A stretch of DNA of 64,000 nucleotides from Marthasterias glacialis (lineage: Eukaryota > Echinodermata > Asteroidea > Forcipulatida > Asteriidae), in NCBI GenBank assembly GCA_911728455.2, contig OU452229.1:1927001-1991000 (forward strand), read 5' to 3'. This document shows positions 34,601-42,582 of the stretch, piece by piece. The notes beneath the pieces were generated by a model. It was not told where the DNA came from. It searched no databases and saw only the letters and a program-made list of their open reading frames with translations. Position 1 is the stretch's first letter. Every line of letters begins with the position of its first letter. Made by a program: the position numbers and the translations under genes.

Positions 34601-37353
34601 ATCTATAGATGTCTCTGGTGGCTATTCTCCGTCTATGCTCAGTTCTATTAGACATTCAGTTACTGCATCTAATGTTCATAAGATACAGCAAGGGGGCGCC
34701 TACAACAATGTCGACTTCAGGGAACTCTTCTATCTGGCCACTCTAGGGGGAAGTCAAGGTATATATCTTCAAATCTTAGGTTGAAAATTCAATCAATGTT
34801 TTTTTTATGAAAATAATTACAAGTCCTTTACTGCCCTGTGATTACCTCCCGATGCTATACTGTACTTATATCAAACAACTCTGCCCCCCCCTATTGGAGT
34901 ACTACTGCCACATTTGGGCCAGAGCATCTGCCTGCCAAATATTGTTATTAGATAGATTGCAGAAGTGTATTGTTTTAACCTGGTGGGTGAAGTGTTGGGC
35001 TCATCTTTACAACCTCTTTCTCACCATAGGTCTGTTGACAGCCTCTGTCTGTTCTAGATATGTTTCTGTGGTAAATGCTCCACCAGTCAATCCAACTTGG
35101 TGTCCCCACTATCAGGGTGTTTGAGTGGAAACCAGGCTTTCAGGGTGTTCTCACCCATACACTGTAGCTATGCCAAGATGTAGAACAAAGAGCCATTCAA
35201 ACACCTTTTGTTTTTACCACATACTGCATCTCTTTGGAACTCCTTGCCTGGTGCATGATTTTCTCCACCCTACAATGTAGACTGTTTTTAGAGGAATACC
35301 AATTCCAACTTTCAGCTTCCCTGATTTTTGTATGTCTTATTTTTTCTTCTTTAAAGCTAATAGTTGCTTTTACTCTTGCTTGGGCCGAACTTGTATTAAC
35401 AAAAATTCAAATACATGAAAATGTTTACTTTTGTGACTGTTCCAGTAATGGGCCTTGAAGATCGTATCGGTAACTTTGTGGTTGGCAAGGAGTTTGATGC
35501 TCTTCTTGTGAATCCTAAGGTAGCTGGAAGTCCATTTGATGTTTTCAACTCGTGCTACTCTGACTCTATGGAGGTTAGTAACAAATTAAATACATGGAAC
35601 AGAAACGTATTCTTATAAAGAGGATGCGTGACCCCAGGAAAAGTTCATTTGGCAGCCATGTTGGTTCCAGCCATGTACAAACTGTATGGCTGATGTATCG
35701 TCTGCTGAATGATTTGCGGCATCTGTTTGTGCACGCAGCATTAGAAAAAGGTCTGGGGTGACGTCACGTGAAACCTGTCTATTTTCATATGGTACATCCC
35801 CCGCATACATATTCCATCCACTTCAACTAATCATGTATATGATGACTATCAGTATGTACAATGTAAATCCTTTTCGACTGAAGAATTTCTCCTTCCTTTG
35901 TCAGATTCGATTGTGATAAAATCTGAAGAAGATTCTAGTGTGATAAAATCTGGAGATGAGTCTAGTGTGATAAAATCTGGAGAAGATTCTAGTGTGATAA
36001 TATGTGGAGAAGATTCTAGTGTGATAAAATCTAGAGAAGATTCTAGTGTGATAAAATGTAGAGAAAATTCTAGTGTGATAAAATCTAGAGATTTTGGTGT
36101 GATAAAATGTGGAGAAGATTCTAGTGTGATAAAATCTAGAGAAGATTCTAGTGTGATAAAATGTGGAGAAAATTCTAGTGTGATAAAATCTAGAGAAGAT
36201 TCTAGTGTGATAAAATGTGGAGAAAATTCTAGTGTGATAAAATCTAGAAAAAATTCTAGTGTGATAAAATGTGGAGAAAATTCTAGTGTGATAAAATCTA
36301 GAAAAAATTCTAGTGTGATAAAATGTGGAGAAAATTCTAGTGTGATAAAATCTAGAAAAAATTCTAGTGTGATAAAATGTGGAGAAAATTCTAGTGTGAT
36401 AAAATTCTAGTGTGATAAAATGTGGAGAAATGTAACGACCTAAGACATCCCACCAATAATAATTTAATCGCCCCTTCCCCTTGCTGTATCACCCAGACCT
36501 CATCTGAGGTTGGGGTCGTCTCGAAAAGCATACCATTTCTATATGAAATTGCATACATGTAACATTTTTTATATGATGATTTGTTACAGGATATTGTGCA
36601 GAAGTTTCTTTTTCTTGGTAAGTTAAACATTGATTCTCTGCAGCATAATTTTGCATGCCACAGCATGTAGCATTGCATTCCCTGTCTCTTCATTAGCAGA
36701 ACATGTATTTCTGATCAGGCAATGTTACTACGGGTTTTATAGATTTCACAGCCATGCCTTCAGAGACACAGTGTAATGTATTTATTCTACAGTAAATGCA
36801 AAAATTGCTCACAGCCTCTCCGTTTCAACCCTAGTATTTATTAAACCACTTCACATTAGATGACGTTGTTTTTTTTTTTTGTTTTTTTTTTCAAATTTTG
36901 TTACAAACTGAATTATGCTGAATATTGGTTGACCGGCTGACGTATAATTAATGCCCCTGGACAATTCATTGTGTATCCTGTACAGGCATGCACCTACAGT
37001 GCTACACTTCATTTCCCATGTACAAAGAGGAATCAAGGGTACTGGAATTTATGCTTGAAACTTCCCTTTTTCAGGTTTTTTTTTTTTTTTTGTAATTTAA
37101 AAGGATAAATTTCAACCCGAGTTGGCCTATAACCAAGATGGGTTAGCCTCTAATGGTGAGAACCCGTATTGTTTTTTCTGAGTAAAGTTTTGTTTTGATT
37201 GGCATTGCAGTTACAAAACACTGCAGTGAATAATCTGTTTTGATTTATAACATTTGTTGTACTGTTGTTCTCTTTTTTTCACCATCTTCAGGAGATGATC
37301 GCAATATACAGGAAGTGTATGTTGCTGGCAGGAAGGTTATTCCAACAATCTAA
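19670..37353 (+). CDS. GDA: Guanine deaminase (complete, 13 exons)
   Basis: Cytosolic zinc amidohydrolase that converts guanine to xanthine plus ammonia, committing guanine to catabolism. Exons: 19670-19771, 24121-24206, 25003-25174, 28860-28947, 29844-29946, 31572-31707, 32655-32762, 33781-33878, 34038-34105, 34609-34758, 35446-35573, 36590-36617 and 37292-37353. The total is 1,329 bp, or 442 aa (human about 454). All junctions are GT-AG and in phase. The start MSSLVFRGTLVH aligns with the family N-terminus. Metal and active-site residues are present: THIH (His74, His76), Gln in APQY, Arg204 in TPRF, His231 and Glu234 in THLSEN, His270 in FAHS, and Asp321 in GLGTDVSGG. C-terminal hallmarks are LATLGGSQ, IGNFVVGKEFDA and FLGDDRNIQEVYVAG. 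The usual HCPNSN motif reads HCACSN. Homology is certain; activity is inferred. Confidence 0.95.
19999..20510. mobile_element. 512-bp element with long complex inverted ends (CACTTCGTACCTT)
   Basis: Both ends carry several copies of the 13-mer CACTTCGTACCTT in alternating orientation, then GACGTTTCGTACCCTG. The left about 90 bases and the right about 75 bases are inverted complements. The interior is A-rich on the right and has no convincing gene. It lies in intron 1 of guanine deaminase, 227 bp after exon 1. Confidence 0.85.
21605..21975 (+). repeat. Tandem repeat of about 140 bp, three diverged copies
   Basis: TCTGAGCGATAACTCCAG at about 21,612 recurs as TCTGAGCGATAACGCTAG at about 21,750 and in diverged form at about 21,896. 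Each is followed by an ACTTGG...GGTCTTGGGAT...CTCAGAAGCC-like stretch. The period varies between about 138 and 146 bp. It is in intron 1 of guanine deaminase. Confidence 0.7.
22125..22470 (+). repeat. G-rich minisatellite
   Basis: Imperfect copies of a roughly 115-bp unit are built from smaller GTTGGGTGTGAGGGTAG blocks, with landmarks GGTTGAGTGGGGGGACTAGG recurring near 22,151, 22,249 and 22,350. Strong purine asymmetry leaves the minus strand pyrimidine-rich and open in one frame, which I do not regard as coding. Confidence 0.8.
22749..23206. mobile_element. MITE, AATAGACCGATNCATTAAGCC family, interior type A
   Basis: 458 bp flanked by AATAGACCGATACATTAAGC and its inverted partner GCTTAATGGATCGGTCTATT. 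The interior shares long stretches with the copies at 52,595-53,029 and 55,845-56,160, such as CCCACAGCAGTGGTCCCTGT and GTGCTGTTGCTAGGCAGTTG. No transposase frame is present, so it is non-autonomous. Confidence 0.85.
25003..25174 (+). CDS. GDA: Guanine deaminase exon 3: metal-binding HxH exon
   Basis: This exon encodes HFLVPGFVDTHIHAPQYVYT, then LPLLEWLNKYTFPTEAKF. The HxH pair (His74, His76) binds the zinc in this family, and the Gln of APQY contacts the purine in known structures. The acceptor is at 25001-25002 and the donor GTAGGT at 25175. The exon enters with one base of a split Gly codon and leaves in phase 0. Confidence 0.95.
25226..25874. mobile_element. MITE-like element with TAACCAGTTG ends
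   Basis: The left end TAACCAGTTGGCGCC is mirrored by GGCGGCAACTGGTTTA on the right. Interior blocks CCTGCCTGGAAACG and AAGACGCCATTATGT recur in the copy at 43,825-44,137, which is about half as long. A partial third copy is at 41,440-41,560. It is in intron 3 of guanine deaminase. Confidence 0.75.
26211..26464. mobile_element. MITE with AGAACTAGAGGG ends (copy 1)
   Basis: About 254 bp from CATAGAGTCATATAACAGAA to the inverted TTCTTATATATAACTCTATG. It has over 80% visible identity with the copy at 28,142-28,390, including TGTCCACTTAGAAAATGG and GTGTAAATGAATGGTCC. Confidence 0.85.
26751..26944. mobile_element. MITE with TTTACACCACCGCAGCTATG motif (copy 1)
   Basis: About 194 bp from TATACACTAATTCGAG to AATTAGTCTATA, with imperfect inverted ends. 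A second copy in the opposite orientation is at 44,836-45,040. Confidence 0.75.
28142..28390. mobile_element. MITE with AGAACTAGAGGG ends (copy 2)
   Basis: Same family and orientation as 26,211-26,464, with the right end GCCCTCTAGTTCTTATCTCT. It lies in intron 3 of guanine deaminase, about 470 bp before exon 4. Confidence 0.85.
28588..28722 (-). mobile_element. Diverged SINE copy
   Basis: The blocks AACCCCAG, TGGGGTCC.AGAGGTG.AAGGCG and CCACNNNGCCAACC match the better-preserved copy at 47,861-48,010. Here the tRNA-like box B is decayed. Confidence 0.55.
30104..30960 (+). mobile_element. Cluster of repeated cassettes with AGACTCTGCTAGGGT-CGAAACGT motif
   Basis: Three tandem-like copies (about 30,236-30,345, 30,614-30,720 and 30,819-30,930) share TGTGTGTTGTGTTGTCATTT, then GAAAGACTCTGCTAGGGT and GAAACGTGAGGCCATT. 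An inverted relative precedes them at about 30,130. Further relatives are at 60,241-60,420 and 48,822-48,890. The small hairpin followed by CGAAACGT resembles the repeated ends of Penelope-like elements. The identity is inferred, and no reverse transcriptase is seen nearby. Confidence 0.5.
31216..31560 (-). mobile_element. tRNA-derived SINE (copy 1)
   Basis: On the minus strand GTGGCCGAGCGGTTAAGATC gives box A of a Leu/Ser-type tRNA, and GGGTTTGAATCCCGGTCG gives box B. A body of about 250 bp follows with TTGAGCAAGATATTTTACC. It is highly similar to 50,917-51,268. It ends about 11 bases before the exon 6 acceptor of guanine deaminase. Confidence 0.8.
31770..31952 (+). repeat. (TTTG)n microsatellite with TTGGG variants
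   Basis: More than 40 TTTG-like units, interrupted by GGGTTG blocks, in intron 6 of guanine deaminase. The repeat is open on both strands, which explains the Phe-Val-Cys-Leu and Lys-Gln-Thr-Asn shadow frames. Confidence 0.95.
32904..33063. mobile_element. Large foldback element
   Basis: A 160-bp near-perfect palindrome. AATATTGACTGCTTCGAGTG and GACTAGTTTTACTACGCC-type arms pair around a GC-rich centre at about 32,985. An overlapping or nested element follows to about 33,393, bounded by TTTTATAACACCTC and GAGGTGTTATAAAA. It is in intron 7 of guanine deaminase. Confidence 0.85.
34830..35290 (+). pseudogene. LINE reverse-transcriptase C-terminal fragment
   Basis: The translation reads LCPPLLEYYCHIWARASACQ, then LLLDRLQK, with later RTKSHSNTF in another frame. 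Similar strings (an LEYxxxIWA segment followed by LDRLQKRA) mark the RT C-terminal region of Jockey/CR1-group non-LTR elements. It carries stops and frameshifts, so it is dead. It sits in intron 10 of guanine deaminase in sense orientation. Confidence 0.75.
35905..36428 (+). repeat. 27-bp minisatellite, open in one frame
   Basis: About 19 copies of a 27-bp unit around TCTAGTGTGATAAAATCT plus GGAGAAGAT, in intron 11 of guanine deaminase. Because 27 is a multiple of three, one frame is open from 35,898 to 36,410 and reads SSVIKSRED and SSVIKCGEN. The later part alternates two unit types, giving a 54-bp higher-order period. The guanine deaminase family has no insert here, and splicing at 35,904 would bring a stop at once, so I treat it as non-coding. 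Confidence 0.9.
36590..36617 (+). CDS. GDA: Guanine deaminase exon 12: 28-bp microexon
   Basis: Only 28 bases, encoding DIVQKFLFL plus the first base of a Gly codon, between TTGTTACAG and GTAAGT. The family protein needs exactly this segment between exons 11 and 13 (SDSME to GDDRN). Skipping it would shift the frame. Confidence 0.9.
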
Positions 37354-37397
37354 CTCCAAAGATGGCTTTCTGGGTTTTTTGCTTTTACATATGAAAT

Positions 37398-37403
37398 AAT
37401 AAA
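37398..37403 (+). promoter_or_regulatory. Polyadenylation signal AATAAA of guanine deaminase
   Basis: The hexamer lies 45 bases after the TAA stop at 37351-37353, giving a very short 3' UTR. A later AATAAA is at about 37,899. Confidence 0.6.
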
Positions 37404-37583
37404 CAGTATTATACCATATTGAACTGTGTACACTGTACATGTACACCATTGCTGTTTAAATCTAAAATTTAGGTGATATATTGCTGCATTCCTCACATAG
37501 TGAGTGAACAGGAATCTCGATATGGCAATAGAATTATGGTCCAAATATAAATCGATTTGCAGGGATATGACAGTTATTTACTG

Positions 37584-37747
37584 CACCGCTGAAAATGGTA
37601 TTCTTGAAATAAGAAAAAATATTTAAAGAAAAATATTCTTGTGTCACTCCGTAGACAATATTCTATTAACAGTTTTGGGGAGTGACACAAGAAAAGTTTT
37701 CTTGAATAAGAATTTGTCTTATTTCAAGAAAACCATTTTTAGCAGTG
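37584..37747. mobile_element. MITE with CACYGCTGAAAATGG ends
   Basis: About 164 bp. The left end CACCGCTGAAAATGGTATTC is mirrored by AACCATTTTTAGCAGTG. Inner TTCTTGAAATAAG and CTTATTTCAAG and the GTGTCACTCC/GGAGTGACAC pair extend the stem. Confidence 0.85.
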
Positions 37748-38460
37748 TTGTTATTATCTCAGTTCAATAATGACATAGACTTATAACAATGTTACTTGTA
37801 CTAAATTCTATCATAGAGTTTACATGAAGATCAAGATGTTTAGATAATTACTTAAGATAATTGATCATTGATCTTGTTATGTTGATATTGGTGACTCAAT
37901 AAATTGGACTCGTGTGAAGCCCAATATGAACGAGCATAAAACATTTCGGACCCCAAGTTTGAAGAGATTACCACAGGTTGTTTTTAACGTGTGTTTACTG
38001 ATAACTCAGGGGATATGAATTAATTTTCTCTTCCTACAAACAATGCCCTTACCTTTTAGATTATAATATGTGCATTTTAATTACAAAGGCTAAACCTTCG
38101 CAAGATTTTATCGTTGTATCTTCGGTCATTCAAATCTTTTTGAGAGATTTTGACATTATGTCATTGGTGATGTTCACCAGAAATTGATACTAATGGTGCC
38201 TAGCATTACTGATCAGAGGTGTGAACAGTGGGTGCCGTTGAGACATTGAAGATAGCAGACCGGCCTCGTAATTTTTTCCCAATGTTAATTCTTTTCAGTG
38301 GTTACGTGTTGGATTAAGCAGCAAGTCTGCAACTACCTTGCATGCTCTTATTACCTTTTTTTTCATTTTTATCAACCTCTTTTAAGCTAGAATGTTGAGG
38401 GGAGTCCCTTGTAGCATTTAATGTGTTCAAATTGAGCTATCTAGCAAGTACATGTAGTTA

Positions 38461-38706
38461 GTTTGAATCAAAGAGGATGGAGAGCTCGGGCTGAAATGTG
38501 AAATCCCACTCGACGCCATTTCAGCAAGTAACTCTTTTGATAAAATAATAGATAAGTGCAGATCTGTGCATGACCATTGCTATCAATAGGAAACAAAACA
38601 TTCACTTGCCAAAATGGCGCACTTTCCTATTTCACATTCCAACAATAGCTAGAGCTCTAGTTCCCCATCTTGCGCCTTCGTCAGTCTATAATCTTTGGTT
38701 TGAATC
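38461..38706. mobile_element. MITE-like repeat, copy 1 (partner at 54.9 kb)
   Basis: It shares GGGCTGAAATGTGAAATC, GCCATTTCNGCAAGT, ATTGCTATCAATNGGAAACA and CATTCACTTGCC with 54,893-55,135, and its interior is itself self-complementary. The right edge TCTATAATCTTTGG matches the inverted left edge of the partner. Confidence 0.7.
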
Positions 38707-39101
38707 CAACTGAAGTCAGAGGTGTAACAAATGCACGTGTATGTAGATTGGTCCATCGCAATTAATTTCATCAAACTGTTATGAAGTACAAGGTTTAAAG
38801 ATAGCAGTATATTAGAGTTTGAAATTCTTAAAAAAAAATCTGCAAATGCTTTGTTTTAAATGTTAAATTGAATGAAAGCTGAATAACATTGTAAACACAT
38901 TTGTAAGCACCTGTATCCATTCAAAGTTGAATAAGTCTAAGGGAAAGCTGAGAACATTTACTGAAGCACACAAAATAATAGGCATTAACAGGATGTATTT
39001 TATTATCAAATGGCAACGTTTATTACATGGCTCCGTAACTGTAAATGTGCCAATGGAGGGGAACCATTACATCAGAAGTACAGACATGCACTGTCGAACA
39101 A

Positions 39102-39371
39102 CAGAACGATCCATTAAGCCCCGCCCCCTAACGTGTTGACCAATCACAGCCTTGGGTTACTCCACCGAAAGTCCGACAAAAGTCCGACACGATAAAATTC
39201 CTAATGGAAAATGTAAACATGCGTGTGTGTACTTATGGCGTGCGCGTTCATGTCTTGCAGTGTGGCATTGAATATACGCACATGGTACTGCCCAAGTGTA
39301 CAGTGATGATGCAGCCAATGCTGTGATTGGTCAATGTGTTTAGTGGGTGTGGCTTAATGGATCAGTCTATT
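39102..39371. mobile_element. MITE, AATAGACCGATCCATTAAGCC family, interior type B
   Basis: The left end ACGATCCATTAAGCCCCGCC is mirrored by the right end GTGGCTTAATGGATCAGTCT. It shares AAGTCCGACACG near the left end with the type A copies, but the rest matches only 48,493-48,751 (AATATACGCACATGGTACTG, inverted there). Confidence 0.8.
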
Positions 39372-39574
39372 GGGAAGCAGTCACATAAGAGGTTCAATAC
39401 ACATTGTGGTTATGACAGGCTACAGCAAGTTTGACCAAGGACCACAGTTAACCTTTGTTCGACTAACTTTTCTTCATAATTTTCTTGTGACTCTGATGTC
39501 CAATTGAGCTAAAACTTTCACAGGTCTGTTACTTATATGTTGGGTCACATGAAGTACGCATACTGTCTTTGATA

Positions 39575-39686
39575 ATGGGAGACTTTTGAGATGTTAGAGG
39601 GCGCCCCAGTAAGCACGCCTTTTCTATTGTTCTCATAATAGAAAAGGACCACTTACTGGGGCCCCCGCTAACGTCTCAAAAGTCTC
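39575..39686. mobile_element. Foldback element, GGGAGACTTTTGAGA family (copy 2)
   Basis: The arms GGGAGACTTTTGAGATGTTA and TAACGTCTCAAAAGTCTCCC pair across about 110 bp, with CTTTTCTATTGTTCTCATAATAGAAAAG near the centre folding on itself. Confidence 0.85.
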
Positions 39687-40320
39687 CCTTTACCAATGCT
39701 GTCCACATGCTTTACCACCCCTTATCTAATGAAAAAGAAACCCCCTTGTTCTTTGAAATATTAGTACCTGCAGTTTGACTTAAAAGACGATGTTTGTCCC
39801 CTTCAGTATTTTCGGTATGTGCAAAATGCCTTTTGATATTTTTTGAAGAATTGCAACTTAAGTAACACTGGTATTTAAACAAAGGTTGTTTATACAATAT
39901 ATATTTAATATAAAGAAATACGTGATATAATAGTAATTATACTTTAAATAGAGTGTTTTTTCCTCCCTTCAGTTGAAGTAAAAAATAAATCGTACAATAT
40001 ACTTTAATAACTACCGACACTGAAATGACCAAGCCACTTGTTCCCACTCAATGTGGTGTTGACCAATCACAGTTGCTTTATGAAACAATGGAAAAAAAAC
40101 TGACATGAGTGTGTGCCATATTTAACACGTCAGTAAAATAAAATAGAAGATTCTTAAAACATGCTTTCAATGGAAGTCACTGTGTGCTGTATCATTGGTT
40201 GAAGTATTCATGGCCCACGCAGTAAGAGTTTCTACGGATTGGTTCATTAACTTGATATGTGTTGAAATTACTCACATTCAGTTTTTTCTTCGACCACTGT
40301 TTTTTTATCAAACTAAGAAT

Positions 40321-40618
40321 AATCCAGTAAAGTTTTGCGGTGACGCCATGTAATCATCTCTAATGAGTTGGTGTGGTTCTAATAAGAACCGATGGTTTAA
40401 CAACTTGACGTTTCGATCAGTATACTCTGATCGTCTTCAGGAGAATGCCGGACTCTGATGCTGCATGCTGCTTAAGTACTGTGGATGTGGATAGCTTGAT
40501 GATGCACCAAGGCGGGAACTGGAGCCGGTGATGCACGACCAAACTAAATCTTGTCCAGGATCCTACTTTTCAGAATCACACCAACTCATTAGAGATACAC
40601 CGCAAAACTTACCAGATT
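40321..40618 (-). mobile_element. Inverted-repeat element carrying a hammerhead-like motif (copy 1)
   Basis: The ends AATCCAGTAAAGTTTTGCGG and CCGCAAAACTTACCAGATT are inverted, as are CTCTAATGAGTTGGTGTG and its partner before the right end. Inside, on the minus strand (40,407-40,440), is CTGAAGA, then a hairpin with arms GATCAG and CTGATC, then GAAACGTC. The same layout occurs at 47,353-47,636. It is probably a short non-autonomous retroelement related to Penelope-like elements, by inference. Confidence 0.6.
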
Positions 40619-40917
40619 GTATTCCCACAATGTAAAGTTTCAAATCTTACTTAAACTAAGAATAGCTTTCGATCCAAAATAAGAGTTTTTAATAAAAAGC
40701 TCTGCTGTATACATGTAGACCTGAATGCACTGAAGTCCTCCCATTATTACCTTAAGAAGTAAGCCAACGATATAACAATGGAGATGCTCACGTTTGTACG
40801 CACAGCGCACAGGACTGAGCAACCATTGATCTGATGACATCACATACACGAGGTCTATTCAGAGAATACTGATCAAGGATAAATTAAACAAATCACCATG
40901 AACATGATTGATATTTT

Positions 40918-41053
40918 AAGTTATCACACAAGAGCGAGTGGAACACGGAAAAATATGGCGCTTTTGCGTCCCATATCGGCCTCGTGGGATATGGGATGCA
41001 GACACACTATATTTTTTCCGTATTCCACGAGGCAAGTGTGATAACGAATTTGT
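40918..41053. mobile_element. Inverted-repeat element with TTATCACACAAG ends
   Basis: AGTTATCACACAAGAGCGAG on the left is mirrored by the CAAGTGTGATAACGA right edge, and GGAAAAATATGGCG and CCCATATCGG lie inside. A related copy at 45,588-45,690 has the same ends and interior words. Confidence 0.65.
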
Positions 41054-41812
41054 CTTCCAGCCTACTTCATACCTTTTTCACATGCGACGCGTGCAGTTTG
41101 ACAATCTTGAGCGTCATTTCATGAAGAGCAGCACAACGCGCAAAGTTTAGAACGTTATTTTGCACTGTCCGTATACAGAGCGTGACGCATGATACAATAC
41201 TCGGAGTGCAATATAGACTACTGGGAGTATGACGTGGTTTATTATCACACTCCCGTCGAGCAATCTGATTGGAGGATTAGTGCGCACTGGAAGATACAGA
41301 ATCATATCACTGACTGTGTGTTTTAAGAAGATGGTATATCAGTTGGGGCTGTTGCATCTTAAACTCTGGATTGCGACAAGGTTGTGTCTAGCTCACAGTG
41401 CGCACTCATACACTTCACTAAGATGAGGCAATCTTTGATCTCTTGGCTTTCTCAGATCCAGGTTTCTTTGTGCATGCGGTACTCTCAAAGAAAAATGACT
41501 CCGGCAATATCGAGAAAACAATCCCCTCAGGCCGGCGGGAACCCCTAAATGACCTTGTGCCGCTGGAAAACAACTTCAGTTGATGATGTAAAGAAGGAAG
41601 CCCTTGCACTAAATGAAAACGATACGGTAATAAAGTAGTTCACAAACGTAATTGTTGGAAGACCAAGGCACCACGGTGTTTACATAATATATATTGATAC
41701 AGGGTCCCATTTCATGACACTGCTTCTCACAGAATTTTGTGCTTACATCCAATAGTATTACATTTTACACAACCAGTAGGCACAGAATGCTGTGTTAAAA
41801 AGTGCCATGCAT

Positions 41813-42068
41813 TGGGCCCACGGCCCAACTTCATAAAGCCTGTAAGCTTTCTTTTTGGTTTTTGCTCAATACGGAGCGGCCGTGAGCAGAATTTTTTATT
41901 TCATAAACACTGCTAACCGTAACAGCGAAAGGCACGCTGGCGATTTCTGTAAGCAGATGAGTGACCCAACAATGCAAATCCTCTGTGAACGCGCAGACAC
42001 GCTGTCGGATCTTCTCCATTGTTTATGAAATACACTTTTGCTTACGCATGCTTTATGAATTTGGGCCA
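41813..42068. mobile_element. MITE with GGGCCCA...CATAAAGC ends
   Basis: The left CTTCATAAAGCCTGTAAGC is mirrored by GCATGCTTTATGAATTTGGG on the right. Interior pieces such as GTAAGCAGATGAGTGA recur near 27,263, and a half copy ends at about 55,490 (CTATGAAATTGGGCCC). Confidence 0.6.
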
Positions 42069-42327
42069 ATGCTCACACAAACTGCCCTCCCAAAACTTCC
42101 CCAAATGAACACGTACTTCTTCTCTTGGAAAGATATTGATTTATGTACAACTGTCACTATTTATATCTTTCAAATGCATAGTGGGTGTCAAGTTACCCTA
42201 ACTGCCCCAGCCATTCACCTAAATTTCGGACTTAATAAAATACCATTAACCATGAACGCTTTTGATTCTTCAAAACTTGCCGAAACAAATTTGAGTATCG
42301 TTTCAACAGTTTCACATTTACTGCTCA

Positions 42328-42333
42328 TTTAAT
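42328..42333 (-). promoter_or_regulatory. Possible polyadenylation signal (ATTAAA) of the peptidase gene
   Basis: A variant hexamer about 150 bases past the stop codon. No canonical AATAAA is seen nearer on this strand. Confidence 0.3.
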
Positions 42334-42414
42334 TCCAGCTATTGAGTTCGGTGTCTCATTCTACTCTGAAACTTTGACAAAGACTTGGATTCTGTGGGAG
42401 AGTTTGGCGTCAGC

Positions 42415-42502
42415 TTGGCACCAATCACCAGACCTGGCACTTGTGGATTCCTGGGGCAGTTAAAGGCAGTGCTTGGCACCAATCACCAGACCTGGCACTT
42501 GT
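42415..42502 (-). repeat. Tandem duplication of the last coding segment in the 3' UTR
   Basis: On the minus strand CAAGTGCCAGGTCTGGTGAT plus TGGTGCCAAGC occurs twice: once as the true C-terminus and once about 58 bases later. The second copy is preceded by TGCCTTTAACTGCCCC, resembling the Ala-Phe-Asn-Cys-Pro codons. Small deletions have broken it. Confidence 0.85.
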
Positions 42503-42582
42503 CTTGTGGGTTCATGAGGCTCCCCGTAGGGCAGTTGAAGGCATCGCTAAACTCTGGCAAGTTGGACAAGGAACCTCTTATC
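42483..42582 (-). CDS. M13 peptidase exon 15: C-terminus
   Basis: It reads [17 protein letters not shown], then [10 protein letters not shown] and TGA (42485-42483). The CxVW end is universal in M13 enzymes, and its Cys forms a conserved disulfide in family structures. The stop is followed by a decayed copy of its own last coding segment. Confidence 0.93.

Larger units (their letters stand above)
37404..42482. other. Intergenic region between convergent genes
   Basis: No conserved coding exon was found between the 3' ends of guanine deaminase and the peptidase gene. The region holds MITEs (37,584-37,747; 38,461-38,706; 39,102-39,371; 39,575-39,686; 41,813-42,068), a hammerhead-like inverted-repeat element (40,321-40,618), a repeat at 40,918-41,053 and a partial element at 41,440-41,560. 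Remaining AT-rich stretches show nothing I recognise. Confidence 0.6.
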
